Assembly (NCBI GenBank): GCA_021779435.1
Contig: JAJYAR010000006.1
Location: 1 to 21,470, forward strand
DNA: 21,470 bases
From: a bacterium
GTDB lineage: Bacteria; Verrucomicrobiota; Verrucomicrobiae; JAJYAR01
Direction of reading: 5' to 3'
Numbering within the stretch: the stretch's first letter is position 1; every line of letters begins with the position of its first letter. Shown here piece by piece: positions 16,228 to 21,166 of this stretch. The position numbers and the translations under genes were made by a program. The notes beneath the pieces are model-generated. The model made no database searches. It had not been told where the DNA came from and was given only the letters and a program-made list of their open reading frames with translations.

Positions 16228-16428
16228 TCAGTGACGCTTTCCGAATTGCGGACGGAACTCCGCGGTGAAGGGGACCTCGCGATTGATCTGGTGCGGAGTC
16301 GGCAGCCCCGGGGCGCGGAAAATGGGAGAGCCCCATTGAACATCACTGCGGGTGACCACGTTGATGCTCTCCGTGACGTGAGGTGTCGGTCCGAAGACAA
16401 GCCGGAGCCAGTGTTGGGGAAGTTTCAT
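16228..16428 (-). CDS. Small SDVxWxxPxFxAP protein B (66 aa), unknown function
   Basis: This is a paralogue of the gene at 15969-16157: about 11 of 20 core residues are identical (V, V, S, D, V, W, P, F, A, P, L), while codons differ, which indicates an old duplication kept under selection. The ATG at 16428 is preceded by GTACCCCG without a Shine-Dalgarno. The protein is soluble, slightly basic and Pro-rich. The first gene of a possible minus-strand unit, it lies 70 bases before the ATG of protein A and about 500 bases upstream of the kinase. Function unknown. Confidence 0.6.
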   Translation of the reverse strand: MKLPQHWLRLVFGPTPHVTESINVVTRSDVQWGSPIFRAPGLPTPHQINREVPFTAEFRPQFGKRH

Positions 16429-16559
16429 CGGGGTACGGAACTGGTTGGTTTATCGGCACGCGCGAGGGCGTGATTAACCGAAAGCTGCGAAATGGGGTGA
16501 ATACGTTGCGTGGGAAAACGGGAGTGGCGGGGCGACCGGCCGGGCACGGCGGCGTCCCG

Positions 16560-16632
16560 CCGACTCGCAGGCCGGGAGCAATGGGGCGCGCATTGAAGCA
16601 GCGCCCCACGCGTTCCGCGGCCGGCGAGTCGG
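16560..16632. terminator. Nested hairpin directly after hsp20
   Basis: CCGACTCGC (16560-16568) pairs with GCGAGTCGG (16624-16632), and inside it GGGGCGC (16583-16589) pairs with GCGCCCC (16601-16607). The outer stem begins three bases beyond the hsp20 stop. There is no U tract, so it may be a Rho-type or mRNA-stabilising 3' structure rather than an intrinsic terminator. Confidence 0.45.
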
Positions 16633-16635
16633 GGA

Positions 16636-17028
16636 TCAGGCAACCCGTTCGAGACGGAAGGTCTCAACGGCGCGCTTGGGAAGCGTCACCGAGAGCACAC
16701 CGTTCGTGATTTCGGCTGCCATTGCGGGAAAATCGAAGCCGAACCCGAGGCGGAGCTTCAACCGGTAGTCGAGTTGCGCGGCCTCGAGGTGTGCGGACGT
16801 CCAGTTGACGCGCACGAGATGCGACTTGCGCGCCGTGATCGTCAGGTCTGCGCCGCGAGCCTCGATGTCGACTCCCGCGGCACTCACGCCTGGCAGATAA
16901 ACGACGAGCTTCATCGCGTCCGGCGTCTCCTCGCACTCGTAGTGCGGAGGACGGAACGTGTCGGACGTCCCGCGGACCGCGTTACGATTGCGGTTCGTGG
17001 TGACGAAGGGATGTATGGTCGTGTTCAT
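16636..17028 (-). CDS. Small heat shock protein, Hsp20/alpha-crystallin family
   Basis: Small heat shock proteins are ATP-independent holdase chaperones that form oligomers. The 130-aa protein has a short variable N-terminus (1-28) and an alpha-crystallin domain from about 29 to 125. Recognisable parts are the opening strand (ECEETPDAMKLVVYLPGV), the beta strand/loop (VDIEARGADLTITARK) and the closing GVLSVTLPKRAVE. This last is the usual A-x-x-x-x-G-V-L-x-x-x-x-P-K pattern, here with N-G-V-L. There is no obvious C-terminal IxI/V anchor (the tail is FRLERVA), so oligomerisation may differ. The ATG at 17028 has no Shine-Dalgarno; its leader can fold (17043-17099). It is a stand-alone gene and probably heat-regulated. 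Confidence 0.93.
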   Translation of the reverse strand: MNTTIHPFVTTNRNRNAVRGTSDTFRPPHYECEETPDAMKLVVYLPGVSAAGVDIEARGADLTITARKSHLVRVNWTSAHLEAAQLDYRLKLRLGFGFDFPAMAAEITNGVLSVTLPKRAVETFRLERVA

Positions 17029-17042
17029 GGGAGAAAATGAAT

Positions 17043-17099
17043 GGAAGCATTTCCTCGGTGGCTTGGGGCCGCCGGGCTCAGGGAGAACTGAATGCTTCC
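17043..17099 (-). promoter_or_regulatory. Structured hsp20 leader, possible RNA thermometer
   Basis: In the minus-strand message GGAAGCAUU (17099-17091) can pair perfectly with AAUGCUUCC (17051-17043), a 9-bp stem that ends 15 bases before the AUG. Inside it GGCGGC and GCCACC form a second helix with a small loop. A GAGGA sequence lies within the folded part. Structured leaders of this kind control small heat-shock genes in many bacteria (ROSE, fourU types); a match to a known class is not claimed. Confidence 0.4.
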
Positions 17100-17361
17100 G
17101 TTAAACGGAGATTAGTTCTGGTGGCCCGCGACGGTGTTTTTATTCCAAGCGGAAATAACGACCGGTCGCATCGCGACGCAGCGAGACTGGACGCGGGCCT
17201 TCGTGAACGAAGTGCCGGCGGCCTGGCTGCGATGATGTGTAAGCGACGCGGTCATTACTCTAAAACGTGTGCGACGCTGCATAATGCAGGCGGCGTGCCA
17301 AGCATGAAATTATGTGCGGGCGGAGATTGCGTGGCGCTGTACTGGTTGGCAGCGTGGGCCC
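17100..17361. other. Intergenic region hsp20 / MazG-like
   Basis: Together with the hsp20 leader this forms a 333-base stretch between divergent genes. It is locally AT-rich around 17138-17160 and 17258-17290, where the hsp20 and MazG-like promoters could lie. I found no clear sigma-70 or sigma-32 promoter, no CIRCE operator, and no credible small gene on either strand. Confidence 0.4.
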
Positions 17362-17736
17362 ATGGCAGCGTTCACCGATTCCAGCACCACGGTTCAGCAA
17401 ATCAAAGAGCACGTCATGGCGTTCGCTCGCGCGCGCGAGTGGGAGCAGTTTCATTCGCCGAAGAACCTCAGCATGGCGCTCGCGGCCGAGTCGGGCGAGC
17501 TGATGGAGTTCTTCCTTTGGGCGACATCCGAGCAGTCGCGGGGGATCGCGAACGACCCGGTGAAGCGCGGCAAGATTGCCGATGAACTCGCCGACATCGT
17601 GATTTACGCGCTGGAGTTCGCCAACGCCACGGGGCTCGATGTCGCCGCGTCGATCGAGACGAAGATGATCGCCAACGGGAAGAAATACCCGGTCGAGAAG
17701 GCCCGCGGTCGCGCCGACAAGTACACGGAGCTCTGA
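17362..17736 (+). CDS. MazG-like nucleotide pyrophosphohydrolase (RS21-C6/DCTPP1 type)
   Basis: These enzymes cleave (d)NTPs to (d)NMP and pyrophosphate, often acting as house-cleaning enzymes for non-canonical dCTP analogues. The 124-aa protein fits the all-alpha NTP-PPase fold: the start of the domain is REWEQFHSPKNLSMAL (residues 26-40), the first metal motif is E43-S-G-E46, and the second is E75-L-A-D78. This gives the ExxE(n)ExxD signature, followed by IVIYALEFANATGLDV and KYPVEKARG, typical of the short single-domain family. The ATG at 17362 is chosen because the upstream extension of the frame is not conserved-looking. The FmdB-like gene follows 99 bases downstream on the same strand. 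Confidence 0.93.
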   Translation: MAAFTDSSTTVQQIKEHVMAFARAREWEQFHSPKNLSMALAAESGELMEFFLWATSEQSRGIANDPVKRGKIADELADIVIYALEFANATGLDVAASIETKMIANGKKYPVEKARGRADKYTEL

Positions 17737-17835
17737 GAGAAAGGACTGGAGAGCGTGGCGGTTGGCCTGTGGGTCCGAGTTTCGGCCGGGAGCCCGCTTG
17801 AAATTCGCCTGCGTCCCGTCACCCTCCACCCCCCG

Positions 17836-18063
17836 ATGGCCACGTACACGTACGAGACGATCCCGCAAAAACCAGGTGCCAAGCCGCGCCAGTTCGAGCT
17901 TCGGCAGTCGATGAAGGACAAGCCGCTCACCCGGCATCCTGAAACGGGCGAACCCGTACGGCGTGTGATCAGCGGCGGCTACGGTTTCATCGCACAGCAT
18001 GCTTCCCCGCCGCCGCCGAGCTGCGGCTGCGGAGGCAACTGCGAGACGTGCGAGAATAACTGA
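17836..18063 (+). CDS. FmdB-like small protein with C-terminal Cys cluster
   Basis: The 75-aa protein resembles the FmdB/CxxC regulatory zinc-ribbon family: a MATYTYET start, then FELRQSMKDKPLTRHPETG and PVRRVISGGYGF, which correspond to the usual FE-x-x-Q-S-M-x-D-x-P-L and V-x-R-x-I-S-G-G-x-G-x elements. The N-terminal CxxC knuckle expected after MPTYEY is missing. Four cysteines instead sit at the very C-terminus (CGCGGNCETC, separated from the core by a proline run), suggesting a relocated metal site or a variant that binds metal differently. The ATG at 17836 is strongly supported by the family start; the leader is CACCCCCCG. It may be co-transcribed with the MazG-like gene. Confidence 0.82.
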   Translation: MATYTYETIPQKPGAKPRQFELRQSMKDKPLTRHPETGEPVRRVISGGYGFIAQHASPPPPSCGCGGNCETCENN

Positions 18064-18169
18064 AGGGCGCGTTTCGGCAGGAGCAGATCTTCTGCGATGA
18101 CTTCGCGCGGCGCTGTGGGTTGCGTGCTCTCACCCCGCGTTTGGGGGAACGCCCAGCATGCTGATCCGC

Positions 18170-18514
18170 TCAGAACGTGTCGCCCTTCCATCCCCACATT
18201 CCGCGCTTCACGTCGATGAACTTCACGTACACGCGGTCGGAAGGCACGCCGAGATGGCCTTCGACCATCTGGCACAGTGCTTCGGACAGGTCCTTGGTGC
18301 GCTGCGCAGGCAGCCCGATGCTCTTCAGTTCGAGGAAGGCCACCGGGTCGTCACTGCCGGCGAACAGCATCGGTATATTGGCCTCGAGCGCGACCATGAC
18401 GTAAGACTCCGGCTTGCCGAGCAGTTCCGCTACGAGCTGCGAGGCATTTTTCAGGACTGTGCGCTCGGCTTTCTTCGAGAGGGGCAGATTCGTCTGAATT
18501 TTGAGGTAGGGCAC
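18170..18514 (-). CDS. MIF-family tautomerase (phenylpyruvate tautomerase-like)
   Basis: This is a homologue of macrophage migration inhibitory factor. These trimeric proteins use the N-terminal Pro, exposed after Met removal, as a catalytic base for keto-enol tautomerisation. Choosing GTG at 18514 gives (M)PYLKIQTN, placing Pro in the catalytic position, with AGGA five bases upstream. This is the only good Shine-Dalgarno I found in the window. Further matches are the Lys at residue 34 (LGKPESYV, the MIF Lys32 region), FAGSDDPVAFLELKSIG (residues 51-67) and the C-terminal SDRVYVKFIDVKRGMWGW, equivalent to MIF's SPDRVYINYYDM...VGW. The length of 114 aa equals that of the family. Longer in-frame starts would bury the Pro. 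It is divergent from the small membrane protein. Confidence 0.93.
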   Translation of the reverse strand: MPYLKIQTNLPLSKKAERTVLKNASQLVAELLGKPESYVMVALEANIPMLFAGSDDPVAFLELKSIGLPAQRTKDLSEALCQMVEGHLGVPSDRVYVKFIDVKRGMWGWKGDTF

Positions 18515-18598
18515 AGCAATCCTGGGTTGACGGTTGGGGCAGGTGCGGCGAAGCGAGAGTAGTTTGCCGAACCCTTTCCTTCCTGCAACCAACCGCCG

Positions 18599-18967
18599 AT
18601 GAAAAGCAATCAGGTCGTTAGAAACTACTACGTCCTCCCGTGCTGCCTTTTGCTGCTGAACCTGTGTGTCGAGCTGGTCAGCTACAAGGCCAAGCTCATC
18701 GATGACGCCTTTCTCCGCACGGCGGCGATCATGGGCATGGTTCTGTTTGGTGGGGCGCTCGTCGGCTTCGTGGCGGCTCCGGCAATTTCAGCGATCGTCG
18801 CGACGCTCCACCGTAACAGCCGCATGCGTTTCGGAGCACTCGGCGAGGCGTGCTTTCTCCTCGTGCTCGGAGGGATCGTCTTCTGGCTGTATTACCGCGT
18901 GTACATCATCGGTCCCGAGTCCGTGATTCCCGTCGAGTGGCGCAACCCGCATCATGTGAAGGGCTGA
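18599..18967 (+). CDS. Small integral membrane protein, unknown function
   Basis: The 122-aa protein has three hydrophobic helices: residues 10-28 (YYVLPCCLLLLNLCVELV), 40-68 (AAIMGMVLFGGALVGFVAAPAIS and onward) and 82-105 (LGEACFLLVLGGIVFWLYYRV). There are short polar ends. No family is recognised. The ATG at 18599 starts the frame and is preceded by CAACCGCCG, with no Shine-Dalgarno. It is divergent from the tautomerase (84-base gap). Its stop is immediately followed by a degenerate heptamer repeat. Confidence 0.75.
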   Translation: MKSNQVVRNYYVLPCCLLLLNLCVELVSYKAKLIDDAFLRTAAIMGMVLFGGALVGFVAAPAISAIVATLHRNSRMRFGALGEACFLLVLGGIVFWLYYRVYIIGPESVIPVEWRNPHHVKG

Positions 18968-19001
18968 AGGCGGAGGCGAAAGGCGGAAGCCAGAGGCCGG
19001 A
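18967..19001. repeat. Degenerate heptamer repeat, AGGCGRA type
   Basis: Five consecutive 7-nt units (AAGGCGG, AGGCGAA, AGGCGGA, AGCCAGA, GGCCGGA) begin at the last base of the membrane-protein stop codon. The units share a purine-rich pattern with the tract at 20833-20881. Confidence 0.6.
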
Positions 19002-19069
19002 TGACCGGAGGCTTCGGTAAAGCCGGGCTCGCGCTCTCGGCATTCGCTGGCGCTCCAGCTCCGATGTAG

Positions 19070-19111
19070 GTTGCGAGCTTGCTCGCAACGTTGCGCGGAC
19101 AGGTCGCAGCC
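19070..19111. repeat. GTTGCG-type intergenic palindrome pair, copy 2
   Basis: The element follows TGTAG. A perfect palindrome GTTGCGAGC / GCTCGCAAC (19070-19089, 2-nt centre) is followed by a decayed second one (GTTGCGCGG..., 19090-19111). The order and spacing equal those of the intact copy at 19838-19878. Confidence 0.75.
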
Positions 19112-19122
19112 ACCAGGACGCC

Positions 19123-19154
19123 AATCGAAAAGCGAGAATCCAGAATCGATAATT
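19123..19154. repeat. Degenerate heptamer repeat, AATCGAR type
   Basis: Units AATCGAA, AAGCGAG, AATCCAG, AATCGAT and a partial AATT follow each other with a strict 7-nt period, just downstream of mog. The unit is the same sequence class as the uvrA-internal tandem (AATCGAG on the coding strand). Confidence 0.65.
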
Positions 19155-19158
19155 CCCT

Positions 19159-19686
19159 TCACGCTTTCGGCCGAAATGCCTTCATCACGGCTTCGTTCGT
19201 TTCCAACCGTACGTTGCCGATCAGGTCGATGCAGTACGGGATCGCGGGGAACACGGCTTCGAGGTTCTCGCGAATCGCTTTCGGCCGCCCCGGCAGATTC
19301 ACGATGAGAGTCTTCCCTCTGATTCCCGCCGTCTGCCGCGAGAGAATGGCGGTCGGCACATATTTCAACGAGGCCGCCCGCATCTGCTCACCAAAGCCGG
19401 GCAGCATCTTGTCACAGACCGCGAAGGTGGCCTCTGGCGTCACGTCGCGCGGCGCCGGACCGGTGCCGCCCGTCGTCACCACGAGGCAGCATCCCGCCTC
19501 GTCTGCCATGCGCCGAAGTTCGGTTTCGATTGCCGGTTGTTCGTCCGGGATCACCCGGTAATCGACGTCGAACGGCGTCGCCAGCCACTCGCGCAGGAGG
19601 GCGACGCATGACTTGCCCGGAGTGTCTTCGTAAACGCCGACGCTCGCACGGTCCGAGATGTTGATGACGCCGATCTTCGCGGGCAT
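19159..19686 (-). CDS. mog: Molybdopterin adenylyltransferase
   Basis: MogA adenylylates molybdopterin to MPT-AMP, the activated intermediate for molybdenum insertion by MoeA. The 175-aa protein shows IGVINISDRAS at the N-terminus, D48 in VIPDE, the signature TTGGTGPAPRDVTPEAT (residues 71-87, with D81), MLPGFGEQMR, VPTAILSRQTAG and the ligand loop NLPGRPKAIRE (130-140). These fit MogA (the MPT adenylyltransferase branch, with the APRDVTPEAT form) rather than MoaB. The ATG at 19686 starts exactly at the family N-terminus. No other molybdenum cofactor genes are in the window. It lies 310 bases downstream of gluQ, separated by a repeat-filled spacer. Confidence 0.95.
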   Translation of the reverse strand: MPAKIGVINISDRASVGVYEDTPGKSCVALLREWLATPFDVDYRVIPDEQPAIETELRRMADEAGCCLVVTTGGTGPAPRDVTPEATFAVCDKMLPGFGEQMRAASLKYVPTAILSRQTAGIRGKTLIVNLPGRPKAIRENLEAVFPAIPYCIDLIGNVRLETNEAVMKAFRPKA

Positions 19687-19996
19687 GTCGGATGAGAAAG
19701 TCAGGAACGTCGCGGAAGGAAACCGGAAAGTGGGGCACTGCTGGCGGGCGGCCGACGCCGTGGGTGTTCCAGCGGTGGATCACGGGTGAGGGCCCCGGAC
19801 CCCTATGCCGCGCCGGTGGGACTGTGGGACCCTGTAGGTTGCGAACTCGCTCGCAACGTTGCGCGGCAAGCGCGCAACCTAAGCCGAATGAATGTTTGCG
19901 GCAGCCCGGTTCATTCGCGGAGCCATGCATGGTCGCCGAGGCATCGGAGACAAATCTGCTCCTCCCGGGATCGCGCCTGCCCCCGTAGGAGCAAAT
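19687..19996. other. Repeat-bearing intergenic spacer, mog / gluQ
   Basis: No coding frame is credible here. The spacer carries the intact GTTGCG palindrome pair (19838-19878), an 8-bp inverted repeat CGAATGAA/TTCATTCG (19885-19892 and 19910-19917, loop 17), and a REP-like half element at about 19948-19965. The first 140 bases look unstructured. The mog promoter would have to lie within it. Confidence 0.6.
19838..19878. repeat. GTTGCG-type intergenic palindrome pair, copy 3 (intact)
   Basis: It is preceded by TGTAG. The first palindrome has arms GTTGCGA and TCGCAAC (19838-19857); the second has arms GTTGCGCG and CGCGCAAC around GCAAG (19858-19878). This is followed by CTA, so the whole unit is roughly symmetrical (TAG...CTA). 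Confidence 0.8.
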
Positions 19997-20007
19997 TCAT
20001 TTGCGAC
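19948..20007. repeat. REP-like inverted doublet overlapping the gluQ 3' end
   Basis: GTAGGAGC, then AAATTCATTT, then GCGAC (19985-20007) has the layout of REP elements known from pseudomonads (GTAGGAGC-hairpin-GCGA). A diverged copy in opposite orientation (CAAATCTGCTCCTCC, 19951-19965) lies 20 bases away, as in REPIN doublets. The element supplies the last two codons and TGA stop of gluQ (19997-19999). Confidence 0.6.
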
Positions 20008-20839
20008 CCGGCGCTTCCTCGAACCCGCGAATGATCTCTGCGGGAGTCACCCCGCGTTCGCGGAGGGTGCGAAGCGCGAGCGCGTCGTGGCGTTTCGCGA
20101 GCCGCTGGCCGCGATCGTCGAGCATGAGCGGCGCGTGGTAGAAATCCGGAAGGGTCCACCCAAGTGCGCGAAACAGCAAAATCTGACGGAATGTGCTTTT
20201 GATCAGGTCGTCGCCGCGGACCACCTCGGTGACGCCGAGTTCGGCGTCGTCGACCACCGTGGCGAGCTGGTAGCTCGGTACGTTGTCTTTCCGCCAAACC
20301 AGGAAATCGCCGAAATCGCGGCCACAGACGGCGCGCTGCACGCCGGCCCGTTTGTCCTCGAACGTGATTTCCTCGCCGTCGGGCACGCGGAACCGCCAGT
20401 TCACGGTGACCGGATCGCCGAGCGCGGGCAGCGGGGCATCGGCGGGCGGCCGAAACTCCTTCGGGTAAACCGGCTCCTGGTCGGCGCCGCCTTCGTGCGG
20501 GGCTCCTGCGGCGTCCAACACGTCCCTGCGCGAACGCGTGCACGGGAAGATCCATCCGCTCGCGTGGAGCCGTTCGAGCGCTGCGCGGTAACGCGGCATG
20601 CGGTCGGTTTGCGAAATCATCGGGCCGTCCCAGTTCAGACCGAGCCAGCGCAGGTCATCCTGTACGGCCTGCACGAAATCCAACCGAAACCGCGCCGCGT
20701 CGAGGTCGTCGTTGCGGAGGAGGAGCGTGCCGCCCGCGCGGCGCGCGCGTTCGGAGGCAATCCAGAAAGTGCGCGCGTGCCCCAGATGAAGGAGCCCCGT
20801 TGGAGACGGAGCGAGACGACCTGTGTAGGGAGGAGGCAA
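19997..20839 (-). CDS. gluQ: Glutamyl-Q tRNA(Asp) synthetase
   Basis: GluQRS is a truncated glutamyl-tRNA-synthetase paralogue that attaches glutamate to queuosine-34 of tRNA(Asp). It lacks an anticodon-binding domain, and 280 aa matches that. Seen here: YTGRLAPSPTG (residues 5-15), the HIGH-equivalent HLGH (18-21), LRNDDLD (41-47), and the KMSKS-equivalent RLAKRHDALALRTLRERG near the C-terminus. The start is uncertain: TTG at 20839 gives (M)PPPYTGR, the usual family beginning. The open frame extends to 21022, but that part translates repeats. The zinc site is degenerate: C100-T-R102 replaces the usual CTC, and the last Cys is missing (PKEFR). The 3' end, including the stop, lies inside a REP-like element. 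Confidence 0.93.
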   Translation of the reverse strand: MPPPYTGRLAPSPTGLLHLGHARTFWIASERARRAGGTLLLRNDDLDAARFRLDFVQAVQDDLRWLGLNWDGPMISQTDRMPRYRAALERLHASGWIFPCTRSRRDVLDAAGAPHEGGADQEPVYPKEFRPPADAPLPALGDPVTVNWRFRVPDGEEITFEDKRAGVQRAVCGRDFGDFLVWRKDNVPSYQLATVVDDAELGVTEVVRGDDLIKSTFRQILLFRALGWTLPDFYHAPLMLDDRGQRLAKRHDALALRTLRERGVTPAEIIRGFEEAPGRK

Positions 20840-20881
20840 GAGGTGAGATGGAGGCGAGAGGCTAGAGGCGAGAGGCGAGCG
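20833..20881. repeat. Degenerate heptamer repeat, GAGGCGA type
   Basis: Seven consecutive 7-nt units (GAGGCAA, GAGGTGA, GATGGAG, GCGAGAG, GCTAGAG, GCGAGAG, GCGAGCG) overlap the proposed gluQ start and its upstream extension. They resemble the tract at 18967-19001. Confidence 0.7.
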
Positions 20882-21166
20882 GACGGAAGTCGGAACGCCG
20901 AATTCGAATTCCGATTTGGCCACAGAGGACACTGAGGCCCAAACCGAGCCAAGCCGGAGGCCCCAGCGACAAATCGCGCCGGCGCAAAACAGCAAGGCGC
21001 CTGAGCCCGCAGCGCGTTCCAAAGGTATTCTCTGTGAACTCCGTGTCGGAGCTCCGTGATCTCTGTGGCTAATCTGCTTCGGACGCCAAACTTGAATTCA
21101 GCTTCAACCTTGAACAAGCCGGCCTCTCATCTGTGATGCGTGTCCCTCAGCACTCAACGCCCTTCC
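20840..21166. other. Repeat island between gluQ and the LOG gene
   Basis: I see no credible gene in this 327-base divergent spacer. From left to right it contains the GAGGCGA heptamers, AATTC-rich sequence (20899-20918), nonamers GCCACAGAG/GACACTGAG (20919-20936), a central ~90 bases, nonamers CTCTGTGAA, CTCCGTGTC, CTCCGTGAT, CTCTGTGGC (21030-21069), and heptamers AAACTTG, AATTCAG, CTTCAAC, CTTGAAC (21088-21115). Promoters for gluQ and the LOG gene must lie here but were not identified. Confidence 0.6.
20919..21069. repeat. CTCYGTG nonamer repeats in inverted arrangement
   Basis: GCCACAGAG (20919-20927) is the exact reverse complement of CTCTGTGGC (21061-21069). Two nonamers face four nonamers across about 90 bases. 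Beyond the arms, GAATTC-3nt-TTTGGC (left) and its reverse complement (right, around 21084-21098) extend the symmetry. Confidence 0.6.

Noticed and set aside
17037..17585. A 182-codon plus-strand frame across the hsp20/MazG spacer
   Set aside because: It runs out of frame through the MazG-like gene and has Arg/Gly/His-rich composition with no domain.
18967..20881. CRISPR-like array
   Set aside because: The repeats are 7 or 9 nt, contiguous and degenerate. There are no 25-35 nt direct repeats with unique spacers and no cas genes.
20840..21022. N-terminal extension of GluQRS (61 extra residues)
   Set aside because: It translates heptamer and nonamer repeats (Ser/Pro/Leu-rich) and precedes the invariant family start, so it is treated as spacer.
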